This document shows positions 45,319 through 54,479 of a stretch of DNA of 64,000 nt, in pieces (position 1 is the first letter of the stretch; each line of letters begins with the position of its first letter). A model generated the notes under the pieces. That model saw nothing but the letters and a program-made list of their open reading frames with translations. It was not told where the DNA came from and did no database searches. This stretch comes from Abyssisolibacter fermentans. GTDB lineage: Bacteria; Bacillota; Clostridia; Tissierellales; MCWD3. The stretch is from contig NZ_LOHE01000038.1 of assembly GCF_001559865.1 (NCBI RefSeq), positions 123,944 through 187,943 on the forward strand, read 5' to 3'. A program made the translations under genes and the position numbers.

Positions 45319-45339
45319 TATGTCACCTCTTTCAATACG

Positions 45340-45924
45340 TTATTTTCTAGAAGTGATTACCTTATCTATCAGTCCATATTCTTTGGCTTCTTCTGCAGAC
45401 ATAAAATTATCTCTATCTGTATCTCTTTGGATTGTCTCAAGAGATTGACCTGTTCTTTCACTCAATATTTCATTTAATGTCTTTCTAGCATTAATAATTC
45501 TTTCTGCATGGATTCTTATATCTTCTGCTTGACCTTTTGTACCACCTAGAGGTTGATGTATCATGATTTCTGCATTTGGAAGAGCATATCTCTTTCCTTT
45601 TTCTCCAGCGGCTAACAAGAATGCACCCATACTTGCACACATACCAATACATATAGTTGATACATCTGGTTTAATGTACTGCATTGTATCATATATTGCC
45701 ATACCTGAAGTTATTGATCCTCCAGGACTGTTAATATATAATTGAATATCTTTGTCAGGATCTTCAGCTTCTAAAAATAATAACTGTGCAACTACTAAAC
45801 TAGCTGTAGCATCATTTACTTCGTCACTTAAAAATATTATCCTATCTTTTAAAAGTCTAGAAAAAATATCGTAAGACCTTTCTCCCCTATTTGTCTGTTC
45901 TACAACAACAGGTACTAATGCCAT
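45340..45924 (-). CDS. clpP: ATP-dependent Clp protease proteolytic subunit ClpP
   Basis: 194 residues with the S14 active site: [14 protein letters not shown] (catalytic Ser), [15 protein letters not shown] (catalytic His) and the downstream Asp region [16 protein letters not shown]. Forms the tetradecameric chamber with ClpX. Encoded between tig and clpX with short gaps, AGGAGGGG before the start. Confidence 0.98.
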   Translation of the reverse strand: MALVPVVVEQTNRGERSYDIFSRLLKDRIIFLSDEVNDATASLVVAQLLFLEAEDPDKDIQLYINSPGGSITSGMAIYDTMQYIKPDVSTICIGMCASMGAFLLAAGEKGKRYALPNAEIMIHQPLGGTKGQAEDIRIHAERIINARKTLNEILSERTGQSLETIQRDTDRDNFMSAEEAKEYGLIDKVITSRK

Positions 45925-45976
45925 AAAAATCCCCTCCTATATTTTACAGCAGATTTAATACCAAAAATCTTTATTC

Positions 45977-47275
45977 TTATTTATCTGCCTTAGTAAACTT
46001 AGCATTTTCTACTAAAAAATCAACTGTCTTGCTTTTAATTATACCCAATTTGATATATTCTAAATCTTCTTCTTTAATATTTTTCTTAAATTTATCAAGT
46101 TCCTGATTGTACTGTTTTGCCATTTTTTCAAGTTCTTTATTTAATTCTTCATCAGTCGCTGAAATTCCTTCTTGTTTAGATATTTCTTCTAGTACAAGCT
46201 CTGTTTTAACAATTTGCTTAGCATTTGGCTCCATTTTTTCTCTTATATCTTCCATAGAACCATTTGTAAATTGTAGATATTTCTCAACATCTAATCCTTG
46301 CATTCTTAATCTGTAATCTAACTCTCTTATTTCCATATTAACTTGGCTTTCTACCATAGCCTTAGGTATATCAATTTCAACCTTATCAACAACATTTTTT
46401 ACGACACTGCTTTCAGTTTCAGTCTTTGATTTTCTATCTGCTTGCTCTTGAAGTCTTTTTTTAACATCTTCTTTAAGCTCTGCTAAAGTATCAAACTCAC
46501 TCACATCTTTAGCAAATTCATCATCAAGCTCTGGTAACTCTTTTTCTTTAATTTCATGTATTTTAACTTTAAATAATGCTTCTTTTCCAGCTAAATCTTC
46601 TGCTTGATAATCCTCAGGGAAATTAACATTTACATCAACTTCATCTTCTTTGTTCTTTCCTATTAATTGCTCTTCAAATCCAGGAATAAATGCACCTGAA
46701 CCTATAGTTAATGAATGATTTTTTGCAGTTCCACCTTCAAATTGCTCTCCGTCAATATACCCTTCAAAATCAATTATTACAATATCTCCATCTTTAACTT
46801 GTCTTTCTTCAACTTCGATTATTCTTGCATTTTGCTCTTGCATTTTTTTAATATCATTGTCAATATCTTCATCTGTTACAGTATACTCAAACTTTTCTGC
46901 CTCTATTCCTTTATAATCATTTAATTTGACTTCAGGCTTTACTACTACATCAACTATGAATTCTACAGGCTCACCTTTTTTAATTTCTTCAAAATCAATT
47001 GATGGTCTATCTACTGGTTCTAAGTCATGTTCTTCTACTGCATTATCATATGCATCTGGTAAAACAAAGTTGATTGCATCTTCATAGAATACTTCAATTC
47101 CATACATCTTTTCTATGATTTGTCTTGGTACTTTACCTTTTCTGAAACCATTTACATTGAATTTTTTTCTGTTTTTTAAATATGCTTTTTGAATGTTTTT
47201 TTCAAATTCATCCCACTCTACCATAATATTAAGAGTAACTGTATTGTTTTCTTTTTTTGCAATTTTTGAACTCAT
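45977..47275 (-). CDS. tig: Trigger factor
   Basis: A 432-residue ribosome-associated chaperone: N-terminal ribosome-binding domain with the FNVNGFRKGKVPRQI signature (~38-52), a central FKBP-type peptidyl-prolyl isomerase domain (VKDGDIVIIDFEGYIDGEQF, ~160-180) and a long helical C-terminal domain. AGGAGGAGC precedes the ATG. First gene of the tig-clpP-clpX block. Confidence 0.98.
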   Translation of the reverse strand: MSSKIAKKENNTVTLNIMVEWDEFEKNIQKAYLKNRKKFNVNGFRKGKVPRQIIEKMYGIEVFYEDAINFVLPDAYDNAVEEHDLEPVDRPSIDFEEIKKGEPVEFIVDVVVKPEVKLNDYKGIEAEKFEYTVTDEDIDNDIKKMQEQNARIIEVEERQVKDGDIVIIDFEGYIDGEQFEGGTAKNHSLTIGSGAFIPGFEEQLIGKNKEDEVDVNVNFPEDYQAEDLAGKEALFKVKIHEIKEKELPELDDEFAKDVSEFDTLAELKEDVKKRLQEQADRKSKTETESSVVKNVVDKVEIDIPKAMVESQVNMEIRELDYRLRMQGLDVEKYLQFTNGSMEDIREKMEPNAKQIVKTELVLEEISKQEGISATDEELNKELEKMAKQYNQELDKFKKNIKEEDLEYIKLGIIKSKTVDFLVENAKFTKADK

Positions 47276-47927
47276 AATAGCTCCTCCTCCTGCGTTTTTT
47301 ATTCTTTTAATTAATTACGAACGCATCATATTTATACTTCTATTAGTATATTCAAATAGCTTATACAATGTCATTTATATTAAACATAGTATAAGTTCTA
47401 TTAATTATAATATAGAATCATCATAAAACTTCAAGATTTATTAGTAGAAATCATCAATAAAATTTTTTATGTATTGTAAACCCATATTATTCTTTAATAA
47501 TTAAGTATAGATTAACTCAAACTCATTTCTTTATCTAAGTAAGCTATTAACTTAAATTTAAAAATAAGGGATAAAATCAACCATTACATTATATCATAAA
47601 AATTTTTTCTATCCAACAACCATTAACTACTATATATGAAGTATTTTATTATTTTTAAAACAAAATCTTCTAAGGAAGATTAAAATCAGTTCTTGACATA
47701 AATATCTACAATAATTACAAATTATTTACAGTTTTAAAGTCTATAATTACCTATATATTTAATATAGACCAAAAAACGCTATCAATATGTGTATATCCTT
47801 AATCTATTTACTTTATACATTAAAAAAGTCTCCTTTAGTAATATATAAAAGATGACTTAAAAGTAACACTACAAATGTAAACCAAAATTTCTCAATATAC
47901 ACATTACATATATTCTCTGTATATTAG
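47276..47927. other. Long AT-rich gap upstream of tig
   Basis: No ORF, RNA gene or strong hairpin recognised. I looked for a CIRCE or CtsR-type operator before tig and saw none. Confidence 0.45.
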
Positions 47928-47958
47928 AAAAAAAGCCCATGGTATAACCATTGGCTTT
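47928..47958 (-). terminator. Terminator after tRNA-Leu
   Basis: Minus strand AAAGCCAATGGT-TAT-ACCATGGGCTTT followed by TTTTT. Confidence 0.85.
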
Positions 47959-47967
47959 AAAATGTTA

Positions 47968-48051
47968 TGGTGCGGGAGAAGGGACTCGAACCCCCACGCT
48001 TTTGGCACTAGATCCTAAGTCTAGCGCGTCTGCCAATTCCGCCACTCCCGC
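47968..48051 (-). tRNA. tRNA-Leu (anticodon UAG)
   Basis: Minus strand begins GCGGGAGTGGCGGAATTGG and ends CTCCCGCACCA. The acceptor stem is GCGGGAG/CTCCCGC, the anticodon loop is CTTAGGA, the T-arm is GGGTTCGAGTCCC, and there is a long class II variable arm. CCA is encoded. It is followed directly by a terminator. Confidence 0.97.
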
Positions 48052-48159
48052 GAAAATTATTGTTTGCCAATACTGACAATGAATATTATACGTTTATTTA
48101 TATGCTTTGTCAATAGTTTTTTTATATTTTTTCATTTTTTTTCATTTTTTTTGAAAATA

Positions 48160-48265
48160 TTTTATCCTACTCACTTGTTCCTATCAGTAAGCTTAAATTG
48201 TAACTCATTTTCATTCGTAGGAATAAGTGAATTCACAAAAAATAATAGTTCTCTGTTCTCTACGC
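48160..48265. repeat. Partial copy of the MITE interior
   Basis: Read on the minus strand, GAGAACAGAGAACTATTATT, TTGTGAATTCACTTATTCCT and ACGAATGAAAATGAG match the interior of the 55957-56390 element (GAGAACAGAAATCTACGATT, TTGTGAATCACTTACTCCT). It ends at the M20 peptidase stop. Confidence 0.5.
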
Positions 48266-49429
48266 TTACTTATGTGCATTAACAAATTCATTTTTTATAT
48301 CAGCTAGTAACTGCTTGTCCTTTATTATATCAACAGCAACTAAAACTAATGCTCCTATAGTCTTACACATTTGTTCATAAGCATATGTAGATACTGCAGC
48401 TTTTGCAAATTCTACCGTATGTCCTACAACTTTCCTTGGACTAATGCTGAAATATGGATGAATTGTTGGACATACATGACTTACATTACCTGCATCTATT
48501 GAACCAAATCCTTCCTTAGGTTCAAAAATATTTTTTATACCCATATCTTTAATTTTTTCTTCAAACAAATTATTTAATATATTATTTGTTACTAGATTAT
48601 CATATGATGCTTCATAGTTTGTTATTTCTAATTCAGTACCAGCAGCTAATGAAGCTCCTCTTGCACAGTTTTTGACTTTTTCTACTAACTTAGTTAAATA
48701 CGTTTTAGTTGTAGCTCTTACATAAAATTGTGCTATTGCTAAATCAGGCACTATATTTGCTGCCTTTCCGCCCTCTTTAATAATACCATGTATTCTCGAA
48801 TCATACTTTATATGCTCTCTCAAAGCGTTTATATTATTAAATGTATTTATAGCTGCATCTAATGCATTAATCCCTTCTTCAGGTTCTGAAGCAGCATGTG
48901 CAGTCTTCCCCTTAAATGTAAACTCAATAGCCTCCATTGCTAATGATTTACCGCTTTTATAGTACTCATCAGCAGGATGTGCCATAAGCACTATATCTAC
49001 TTCATCAAAAGCTCCATTATTAGCCATATCAACCTTAGCACCGTTAGTCTCTTCTGCCGGTGTACCAAACACTATAACTTTTCCTCCAAGTTCATCAATA
49101 AGTTTACTGAGAACTATTCCTGAGCCTGTACTAGTCGTTCCTAATATATTATGTCCACACCCATGACCTATCCCTGGAAGTGCATCATACTCAGCTAAAT
49201 ATGCAATAGTTGGCCCTTTTTTATTACTATTATATACTGCCTTAAATGCTGTTTGCATATCTAAATAATTGTCTTCTATTTCAAATCCATACTTTGATAA
49301 TATATCTTTATGCGCTTTGCAGGATTTAAATTCTTCATGCCCAAATTCCGGATTAGCGTGAATATAATTACTTAACTCAATAAGTTCATTTTTGAACTCT
49401 CTAATATATTTTTGAACAGTAGCTTTCAA
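48266..49429 (-). CDS. M20 family metallopeptidase/amidohydrolase
   Basis: 387 residues with the dinuclear-metal motifs of the M20 family: AYLAEYDALPGIGHGCGHN (~78-96), VFGTPAEETNGAKVDM (~121-136) and AMEAIEFTFKGKTAHAASEPEEG, where the dimerisation or lid domain begins. It resembles the AbgB/aminoacyl-hydrolase subgroup that cleaves N-acyl or N-aminobenzoyl amino acids in the cytosol. It lies 82 bp downstream of the Orr-type racemase gene, which suggests amino-acid salvage. Confidence 0.88.
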   Translation of the reverse strand: MKATVQKYIREFKNELIELSNYIHANPEFGHEEFKSCKAHKDILSKYGFEIEDNYLDMQTAFKAVYNSNKKGPTIAYLAEYDALPGIGHGCGHNILGTTSTGSGIVLSKLIDELGGKVIVFGTPAEETNGAKVDMANNGAFDEVDIVLMAHPADEYYKSGKSLAMEAIEFTFKGKTAHAASEPEEGINALDAAINTFNNINALREHIKYDSRIHGIIKEGGKAANIVPDLAIAQFYVRATTKTYLTKLVEKVKNCARGASLAAGTELEITNYEASYDNLVTNNILNNLFEEKIKDMGIKNIFEPKEGFGSIDAGNVSHVCPTIHPYFSISPRKVVGHTVEFAKAAVSTYAYEQMCKTIGALVLVAVDIIKDKQLLADIKNEFVNAHK

Positions 49430-49511
49430 AATTACCCCTCCTTGCTTCCATAAACCATTTTCTTATTATTTTACCACAACAAGCTTATAAAACCTACTTT
49501 AGCCTATGAAT

Positions 49512-50579
49512 TTACTGTATGAATTTCTTATACACATATTCTGATGTCATAGCATTTAATAGTGCTACATAATCCAATATAAAGCTTACTTCGTCTCCTA
49601 CCTTTAAATCATCTTTAGCATCTGTTATATCGAGTATTAGATGGTCACTACTTGCTCCAAGTACTAATATACCTTTGTCATCAGGTTGCATCCATTCAAT
49701 ATCTGTATCTTGTCTTCCTATAGCACATATAGCTTTTTTTCTTATACCTCTATCTTTAAAAAATGGTTTATTTCCAAAAGAATCTAAGCCGATTTCTCCT
49801 ATAGGAACTGAAGGTTTGTTCTTCACTTCTACTATTTCAACCTTTAATCTAAACACATCATTGTAAGTATTTTTTATCCACCTGTCAAAAACCTCATCAT
49901 GCCCTACCAATATAACTGTACCTAGTCTTAAGTGGTTTATTTCTCGTGGCATTTTCCCATCCATCACCAATTGAAAGCTTGTTGAATTTCCTCCTGATAA
50001 TATTTCTAATTTAATTTTAAATTTATCTTCAATTTTCTTTTTTATTTCTATAAGTCTATTTAGATTTTCAGCTGTTGGTATCACTCCCCCAAAACAAGAA
50101 AGGTTAGTACCTATACCTAAAAGATTAATACCTTCTAATTTTAATATTATATCAATATCGTCATATATTTCATTTTCATCAAAAATGCCTTCTCTTAAAT
50201 CTCCTAAATCTATCATCAAAATTATATTATGAATTTTATTTTGTTTTATTGCTTGATTAGACAGCTCCTTTATTGTCTCTATTTCAGAATTTAGAGATAC
50301 ATCTGTTAATTCAACTACCTTATTTGCTATACTTTTCATAGGTATTCTCAACAACAGCTTCATAACATCAAAATCTTTTATTTTTTCAAGATTTTCTATT
50401 CTAGAATCAGCTAGAACTTCAATTCCTCCTTCTATCATAGCTTGAGCTAAGTATTTATTGCCACAAAATCCTTTAGTAACTCCAGCTATACTTATGCCTT
50501 GCTTGCTACACATTTTTTTTATTGTCTCTGCATTGTGTTTTAATTTCGACAAATTTATTTCAACTAAAGGATATTTCAT
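49512..50579 (-). CDS. orr: PLP-dependent amino-acid racemase of the alanine/ornithine racemase (Orr) type
   Basis: The 355-residue protein has a YPLVEINLSKLKHNAETI start, catalytic-lysine region GISIAGVTKGFCGN (~32-45), ILMIDLGDLREGIFDE, GTNLSCFGG and NHLRLGTVILVG, the layout of clostridial ornithine racemases rather than of cell-wall Alr. It would convert L- to D-ornithine for oxidative fermentation. ATG 50579 has GAGGTG at 7 nt; the upstream ATG at 50585 is too close. Other genes of the ornithine pathway are not in this window. Confidence 0.78.
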   Translation of the reverse strand: MKYPLVEINLSKLKHNAETIKKMCSKQGISIAGVTKGFCGNKYLAQAMIEGGIEVLADSRIENLEKIKDFDVMKLLLRIPMKSIANKVVELTDVSLNSEIETIKELSNQAIKQNKIHNIILMIDLGDLREGIFDENEIYDDIDIILKLEGINLLGIGTNLSCFGGVIPTAENLNRLIEIKKKIEDKFKIKLEILSGGNSTSFQLVMDGKMPREINHLRLGTVILVGHDEVFDRWIKNTYNDVFRLKVEIVEVKNKPSVPIGEIGLDSFGNKPFFKDRGIRKKAICAIGRQDTDIEWMQPDDKGILVLGASSDHLILDITDAKDDLKVGDEVSFILDYVALLNAMTSEYVYKKFIQ

Positions 50580-50877
50580 ATACATTCACCTCTTTTTAAA
50601 AAAATCACTAACCTTGTCTGTTCTTTATCTATTAATACTTTAAAATTAATGTATAAATATTAATTGAATTTCAAACTTGAATATGTTATTAATAGACACT
50701 ATTTTCTATTTTGTACGCCATAAATTGCGCATATATATACAAGTATATTGCATATATTATCACCGTAAAGTATGAAAGTCAAGCTGTATTTTTTAGGATT
50801 TTTTTATTATGTTAATGTATATAATTTATGAAAAATATATATGCCAAATTCACTACTAGAATTTTTCTCAAAACGTT

Positions 50878-50907
50878 AAAAAAGCGAGTCATAAGACTCA
50901 CTTTTTT
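50878..50907 (-). terminator. Terminator of ppdK
   Basis: Minus strand AAAAAAGTGAGTC-TTAT-GACTCGCTTTTTT. The remaining gap up to the racemase start is AT-rich and without a gene. Confidence 0.85.
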
Positions 50908-50935
50908 AAACGCATCTATTTATATACAATAATTT

Positions 50936-53563
50936 TTAATTATTCTTTTTTATTACTGCCTGAGCAGCTGCTAATCTTGCTATTGGCACTCTATATGGCG
51001 AGCAAGAAACATAATCTAATCCAACCTCTTCGCAAAATTCTATTGATTTAGGATCTCCACCATGTTCTCCACAAATACCTAACTTTAAGTTTTCTTTTTC
51101 TAATCTTCCCAATTTGGATGCTGTTCTTACTAAACTGCCTACACCTTTAACATCTATAGTTGTAAAAGGATCATTTTCAAATATTTCTTTGTTTTTATAC
51201 TCATCAATAAATTTACCAGCATCATCTCTAGAGAAACCAAATGTCATCTGTGTTAAATCATTTGTACCAAATGAGAAGAAATCTGCATACCTTGCTACTT
51301 CATCAGCAGTCAAAGCCGCTCTAGGTATTTCTATCATAGTTCCTATATAATACTGTAATTCACATGAATTTTCTTTTAATGTTTGTTTTGCAGTGTCATC
51401 AACAAGCTTTCTTAATATTTCAAGTTCTTTTGCATGACCTACCAACGGTATCATAATCTCTGGTTTTATATTTAATCCATCTTGTTTTGATACCTCTATC
51501 GCAGCTGTTATTACAGCTTTAGCTTGCATTTGGTATATCTCAGGGTAAGTTATTGCTAATCTACAACCTCTATGACCCAACATTGGATTAAATTCTTTTA
51601 AATCTAGTACTTTATCTTTTAATTTTTGAAAAGCTATATTCATATTATCTGCTAATACTTTGATATCGTCATCATTTTGTGGTAAAAATTCATGTAATGG
51701 TGGATCTAACAATCTTATTGTCACAGGTCTTTCACCCATAGCTCTGAATATACCTACAAAATCTTCTTTTTGGAAATCGAATAATCTATCAAGTGCTTTT
51801 ATTCTATCTTCTTTTGTATCTGATACTATCATCTGTCTCATAATAGGTATTCTAGCCTCAGCAAAGAACATATGCTCTGTTCTACATAATCCAATACCTT
51901 CTGCTCCAAAATCAACAGCAGTTTTAGCATCTCTTGGTGTATCTGCATTAGTTCTAATTTTTAATCTTCTAACTTCATCTGCCCATTGCATTATCTTCCC
52001 AAAATTGCCTGAAAGCTCTATTGCTTTAGTTTTAATGATCCCTTTGTATACATTACCTGTATTACCGTCTAATGATATATATTCTCCTTCTTTTATAATT
52101 TCATCATTAACTTTAAGAATCTTTCTTTCTTCATCTATTTTTAATTCACCACAACCAGCTACACAGCATTTACCCATTCCTCTAGCAACTACAGCTGCAT
52201 GTGATGTCATTCCTCCTCTAGCAGTAAGAATACCTTGAGACATATTCATACCCTCGATATCTTCTGGAGAAGTCTCTATTCTAACCAATATTGTTTTTTC
52301 ACCATTGCTAGCAGCCTGTGCAGAGTGTTCTGATGAAAAATATACTTTTCCTGATGCAGCTCCCGGTGATGCAGGTAAACCTTTAGCTAATTTATTTGCT
52401 TTATTTAGCTCATCCTCGTCAAATACAGGGTGTAGAAGTTGGTTGATTTGCATTGGATCTATCCTCATCAATGCTTCTTCTTTAGTTATTTTACCTTCGG
52501 CTACTAAATCAACTGCTACCTTTATCGCTGCCGTTGCAGTTCTTTTACCTGTTCTTGTTTGTAATAAATATAAATTACCTTTTTCAAATGTAAATTCTAT
52601 ATCTTGCATATCTCTATAATGCATTTCCAATTTAGCTGCTATTTCCATGAATTGATTATATATTTTTCCTGACATGAAATCTTTTAATTGATCAATAGAT
52701 TGAGGAGTTCTTATCCCTGCAACCACATCTTCACCTTGAGCATTTAATAAATATTCTCCAAATACTTTGTTTTCTCCTGTAGCAGGATTTCTTGTAAATG
52801 CAACACCTGTACCTGATGTTTCTCCCATATTACCAAAAACCATGGATTGCACATTTACAGCAGTTCCTAAATCATGTGGTATATCATTTATATTTCTATA
52901 TATTATTGCTCTTTGATTATTCCATGAATCAAACACAGCTCTAACTGACATAAGTAGTTGTTTTTTAGGCTCATTTGGGAAATTTATCCCTGCTTGTCTT
53001 TTAATAATATTCTTATATTTTTTAATCATATCCTTTAATGCATCTACCGTTAATTCAGTATCGCTACTTGCATTTATTTTTCTCTTTATTTCATCTAATA
53101 CTCTATCAAATTCATATTTTGGTATGTGTAAAACTACATCACCAAACATTTGAATAAATCTTCTATAACTATCATAAGCAAATCTTTCGTTATTAGTAAG
53201 TTCAGCTAGTCCCTTAACAGTATCATCATTTAAACCTAAATTCAAAACTGTATCCATCATTCCAGGCATAGATATAACAGCACCTGATCTAACTGAAACT
53301 AACAAAGGATTTTCAATACTACCAAATGTTTTGCCTGTTTTTTTCTCTAAATCTTCTAAAAAATTAAATATTTCACTTTCCATTTCCGATCCTAAATTTT
53401 TGTTGTTTTCATAATAAGCATTACATGCTTGAGTTGTAATTGTAAAACCTAAAGGTACAGGTAAGCCAATTTTCTTCATTTCCGCTAAATTAGCTCCTTT
53501 ACCTCCTAAAAGTGGCTTCATATCTTTATTTCCTTCTTCAAAAGAATAAACAAACTTAGTCAT
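50936..53563 (-). CDS. ppdK: Pyruvate, phosphate dikinase
   Basis: The 875-residue cytosolic enzyme has the N-terminal nucleotide domain (KPLLGGKGANLAEMKKIGLP; VRSGAVISMPGMMDTVLNLG), the phosphohistidine domain with GGMTSHAAVVARGMGKCCVAG and the C-terminal PEP/pyruvate barrel (GTNDLTQMTFGFSRDD; GICGEHGGDP). It interconverts pyruvate, ATP and Pi with PEP, AMP and PPi. The ATG at 53563 has GGGGAG upstream; the frame is open to 53626. Its promoter carries a CcpN-type box. Confidence 0.97.
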   Translation of the reverse strand: MTKFVYSFEEGNKDMKPLLGGKGANLAEMKKIGLPVPLGFTITTQACNAYYENNKNLGSEMESEIFNFLEDLEKKTGKTFGSIENPLLVSVRSGAVISMPGMMDTVLNLGLNDDTVKGLAELTNNERFAYDSYRRFIQMFGDVVLHIPKYEFDRVLDEIKRKINASSDTELTVDALKDMIKKYKNIIKRQAGINFPNEPKKQLLMSVRAVFDSWNNQRAIIYRNINDIPHDLGTAVNVQSMVFGNMGETSGTGVAFTRNPATGENKVFGEYLLNAQGEDVVAGIRTPQSIDQLKDFMSGKIYNQFMEIAAKLEMHYRDMQDIEFTFEKGNLYLLQTRTGKRTATAAIKVAVDLVAEGKITKEEALMRIDPMQINQLLHPVFDEDELNKANKLAKGLPASPGAASGKVYFSSEHSAQAASNGEKTILVRIETSPEDIEGMNMSQGILTARGGMTSHAAVVARGMGKCCVAGCGELKIDEERKILKVNDEIIKEGEYISLDGNTGNVYKGIIKTKAIELSGNFGKIMQWADEVRRLKIRTNADTPRDAKTAVDFGAEGIGLCRTEHMFFAEARIPIMRQMIVSDTKEDRIKALDRLFDFQKEDFVGIFRAMGERPVTIRLLDPPLHEFLPQNDDDIKVLADNMNIAFQKLKDKVLDLKEFNPMLGHRGCRLAITYPEIYQMQAKAVITAAIEVSKQDGLNIKPEIMIPLVGHAKELEILRKLVDDTAKQTLKENSCELQYYIGTMIEIPRAALTADEVARYADFFSFGTNDLTQMTFGFSRDDAGKFIDEYKNKEIFENDPFTTIDVKGVGSLVRTASKLGRLEKENLKLGICGEHGGDPKSIEFCEEVGLDYVSCSPYRVPIARLAAAQAVIKKNN

Positions 53564-53608
53564 GCTACTTGTTCTCCCCTTTTTAAAATATTTATATACA
53601 ATATATAG

Positions 53609-53678
53609 TATGTCATATTTAATCAACCGTGTATCTTATTACATTAATCAGTATAGCTCATTTGATATTTGTTGTCAA
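53609..53678 (-). promoter_or_regulatory. ppdK promoter with CcpN-type box
   Basis: Minus strand TTGACA, a 17-bp gap and TATACT form a strong sigma-A promoter. TATGTCATATT (53609-53619, plus-strand reading) fits the CcpN consensus TRTGHYATAYW. Distance and sequence match copy 2 at 54256-54325 closely. Confidence 0.75.
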
Positions 53679-53853
53679 TATACTTATAATATATTTAAAT
53701 TTTCCTCTAATTGCTCATGTAACAACAGATAATATGCTGTATATTTCTGAATATCTTATACACTGAAAAATACAACAGAACATTTGAATTTTATAAACAT
53801 ATTAAGTAAATATCTACGCTTTAGTATTCCCATAATTCCAATAAATACCCATC

Positions 53854-54048
53854 TTAATTCAGATGAGTATTTATATTCTCTACTATAAATTTATATAATC
53901 CGTAACATAATATTGTAAAAATCATATTAAATAAAATAGGGTTGCATGATGATAAAAAGTTTTGAATTTCAGGAAAAATACTATTTCCATACATACCTAT
54001 TAATAATATTAATACCTTTTCAACGCCGTCTGATCTTTGTTTTTTCAT
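53854..54048 (-). CDS. Small membrane protein
   Basis: A 64-residue protein with two hydrophobic stretches (VEKVLILLIGMYGNSIF and ILFNMIFTILCYGLYKFIV). AGGGGG precedes the ATG, and AAATACCCATC/GATGAGTATTT (53842-53873) forms a terminator-like stem at its end. It follows the 40-residue peptide gene by 44 bp under the same promoter. It may be a membrane partner of that peptide. No family recognised. Confidence 0.6.
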   Translation of the reverse strand: MKKQRSDGVEKVLILLIGMYGNSIFPEIQNFLSSCNPILFNMIFTILCYGLYKFIVENINTHLN

Positions 54049-54092
54049 ATTCTACCCCCTATAATTCCTTTGGTGGTAAGAAACAGCTCAGC

Positions 54093-54215
54093 TTAAAATA
54101 TATTTGAAGATGTATTAATTGCACATTGAAGATATCTGCTGAAACAGCCCCTTAACTTCCAAATATGATTTATATTAATATCCTCTAATTCTGACTTATT
54201 AACTATATCACTCAT
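54093..54215 (-). CDS. Small peptide gene under CcpN-type promoter
   Basis: 40 residues: MSDIVNKSELEDININHIW, then KLRGCFSRYLQCAINTSSN and IF. AAGGGGG precedes the ATG, and a longer frame to 54284 has no site. Two cysteines (CFSRYLQC) could form a loop. The promoter, about 80 bp upstream, is a duplicate of the ppdK promoter with the same CcpN box. In Bacillus, CcpN controls the SR1 RNA that encodes a 39-residue peptide; this gene is not similar in sequence but holds an analogous position. Function unknown. Confidence 0.6.
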   Translation of the reverse strand: MSDIVNKSELEDININHIWKLRGCFSRYLQCAINTSSNIF

Positions 54216-54255
54216 AGTAGTTACCCCCTTATTTTTTATTATATTAACTATATAG

Positions 54256-54325
54256 TATGTCATATTTAATATATAGTGTATCACATTGTATTAATTAGTA
54301 TAGCTCATTTGTTTTTTACTGTCAA
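54256..54325 (-). promoter_or_regulatory. Duplicated CcpN-type promoter of the small-peptide unit
   Basis: TATGTCATATT box at 54256-54266, -10 TATACT at 54297-54302 and -35 TTGACA at 54320-54325 (minus strand), with the same 17-bp and 30-bp distances as at ppdK. Confidence 0.75.
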
Positions 54326-54479
54326 TAAGTAATTTTATTTTTTTCTTAATTTGGTAAATTATTGTGTAAATGTATTACTCTCTATGCAATGATTGATTTT
54401 GCACTATCCTAATGATATATTATGTATATAATATAAGCGAAATTTAAAATGACCACAGTTTAATATAAAGGAGATAAAA

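Noticed and set aside
47276..47967. CIRCE or CtsR operator upstream of tig/clpP
   Set aside because: No TTAGCACTC-N9-GAGTGCTAA and no AGTCAAA tandem heptads seen.
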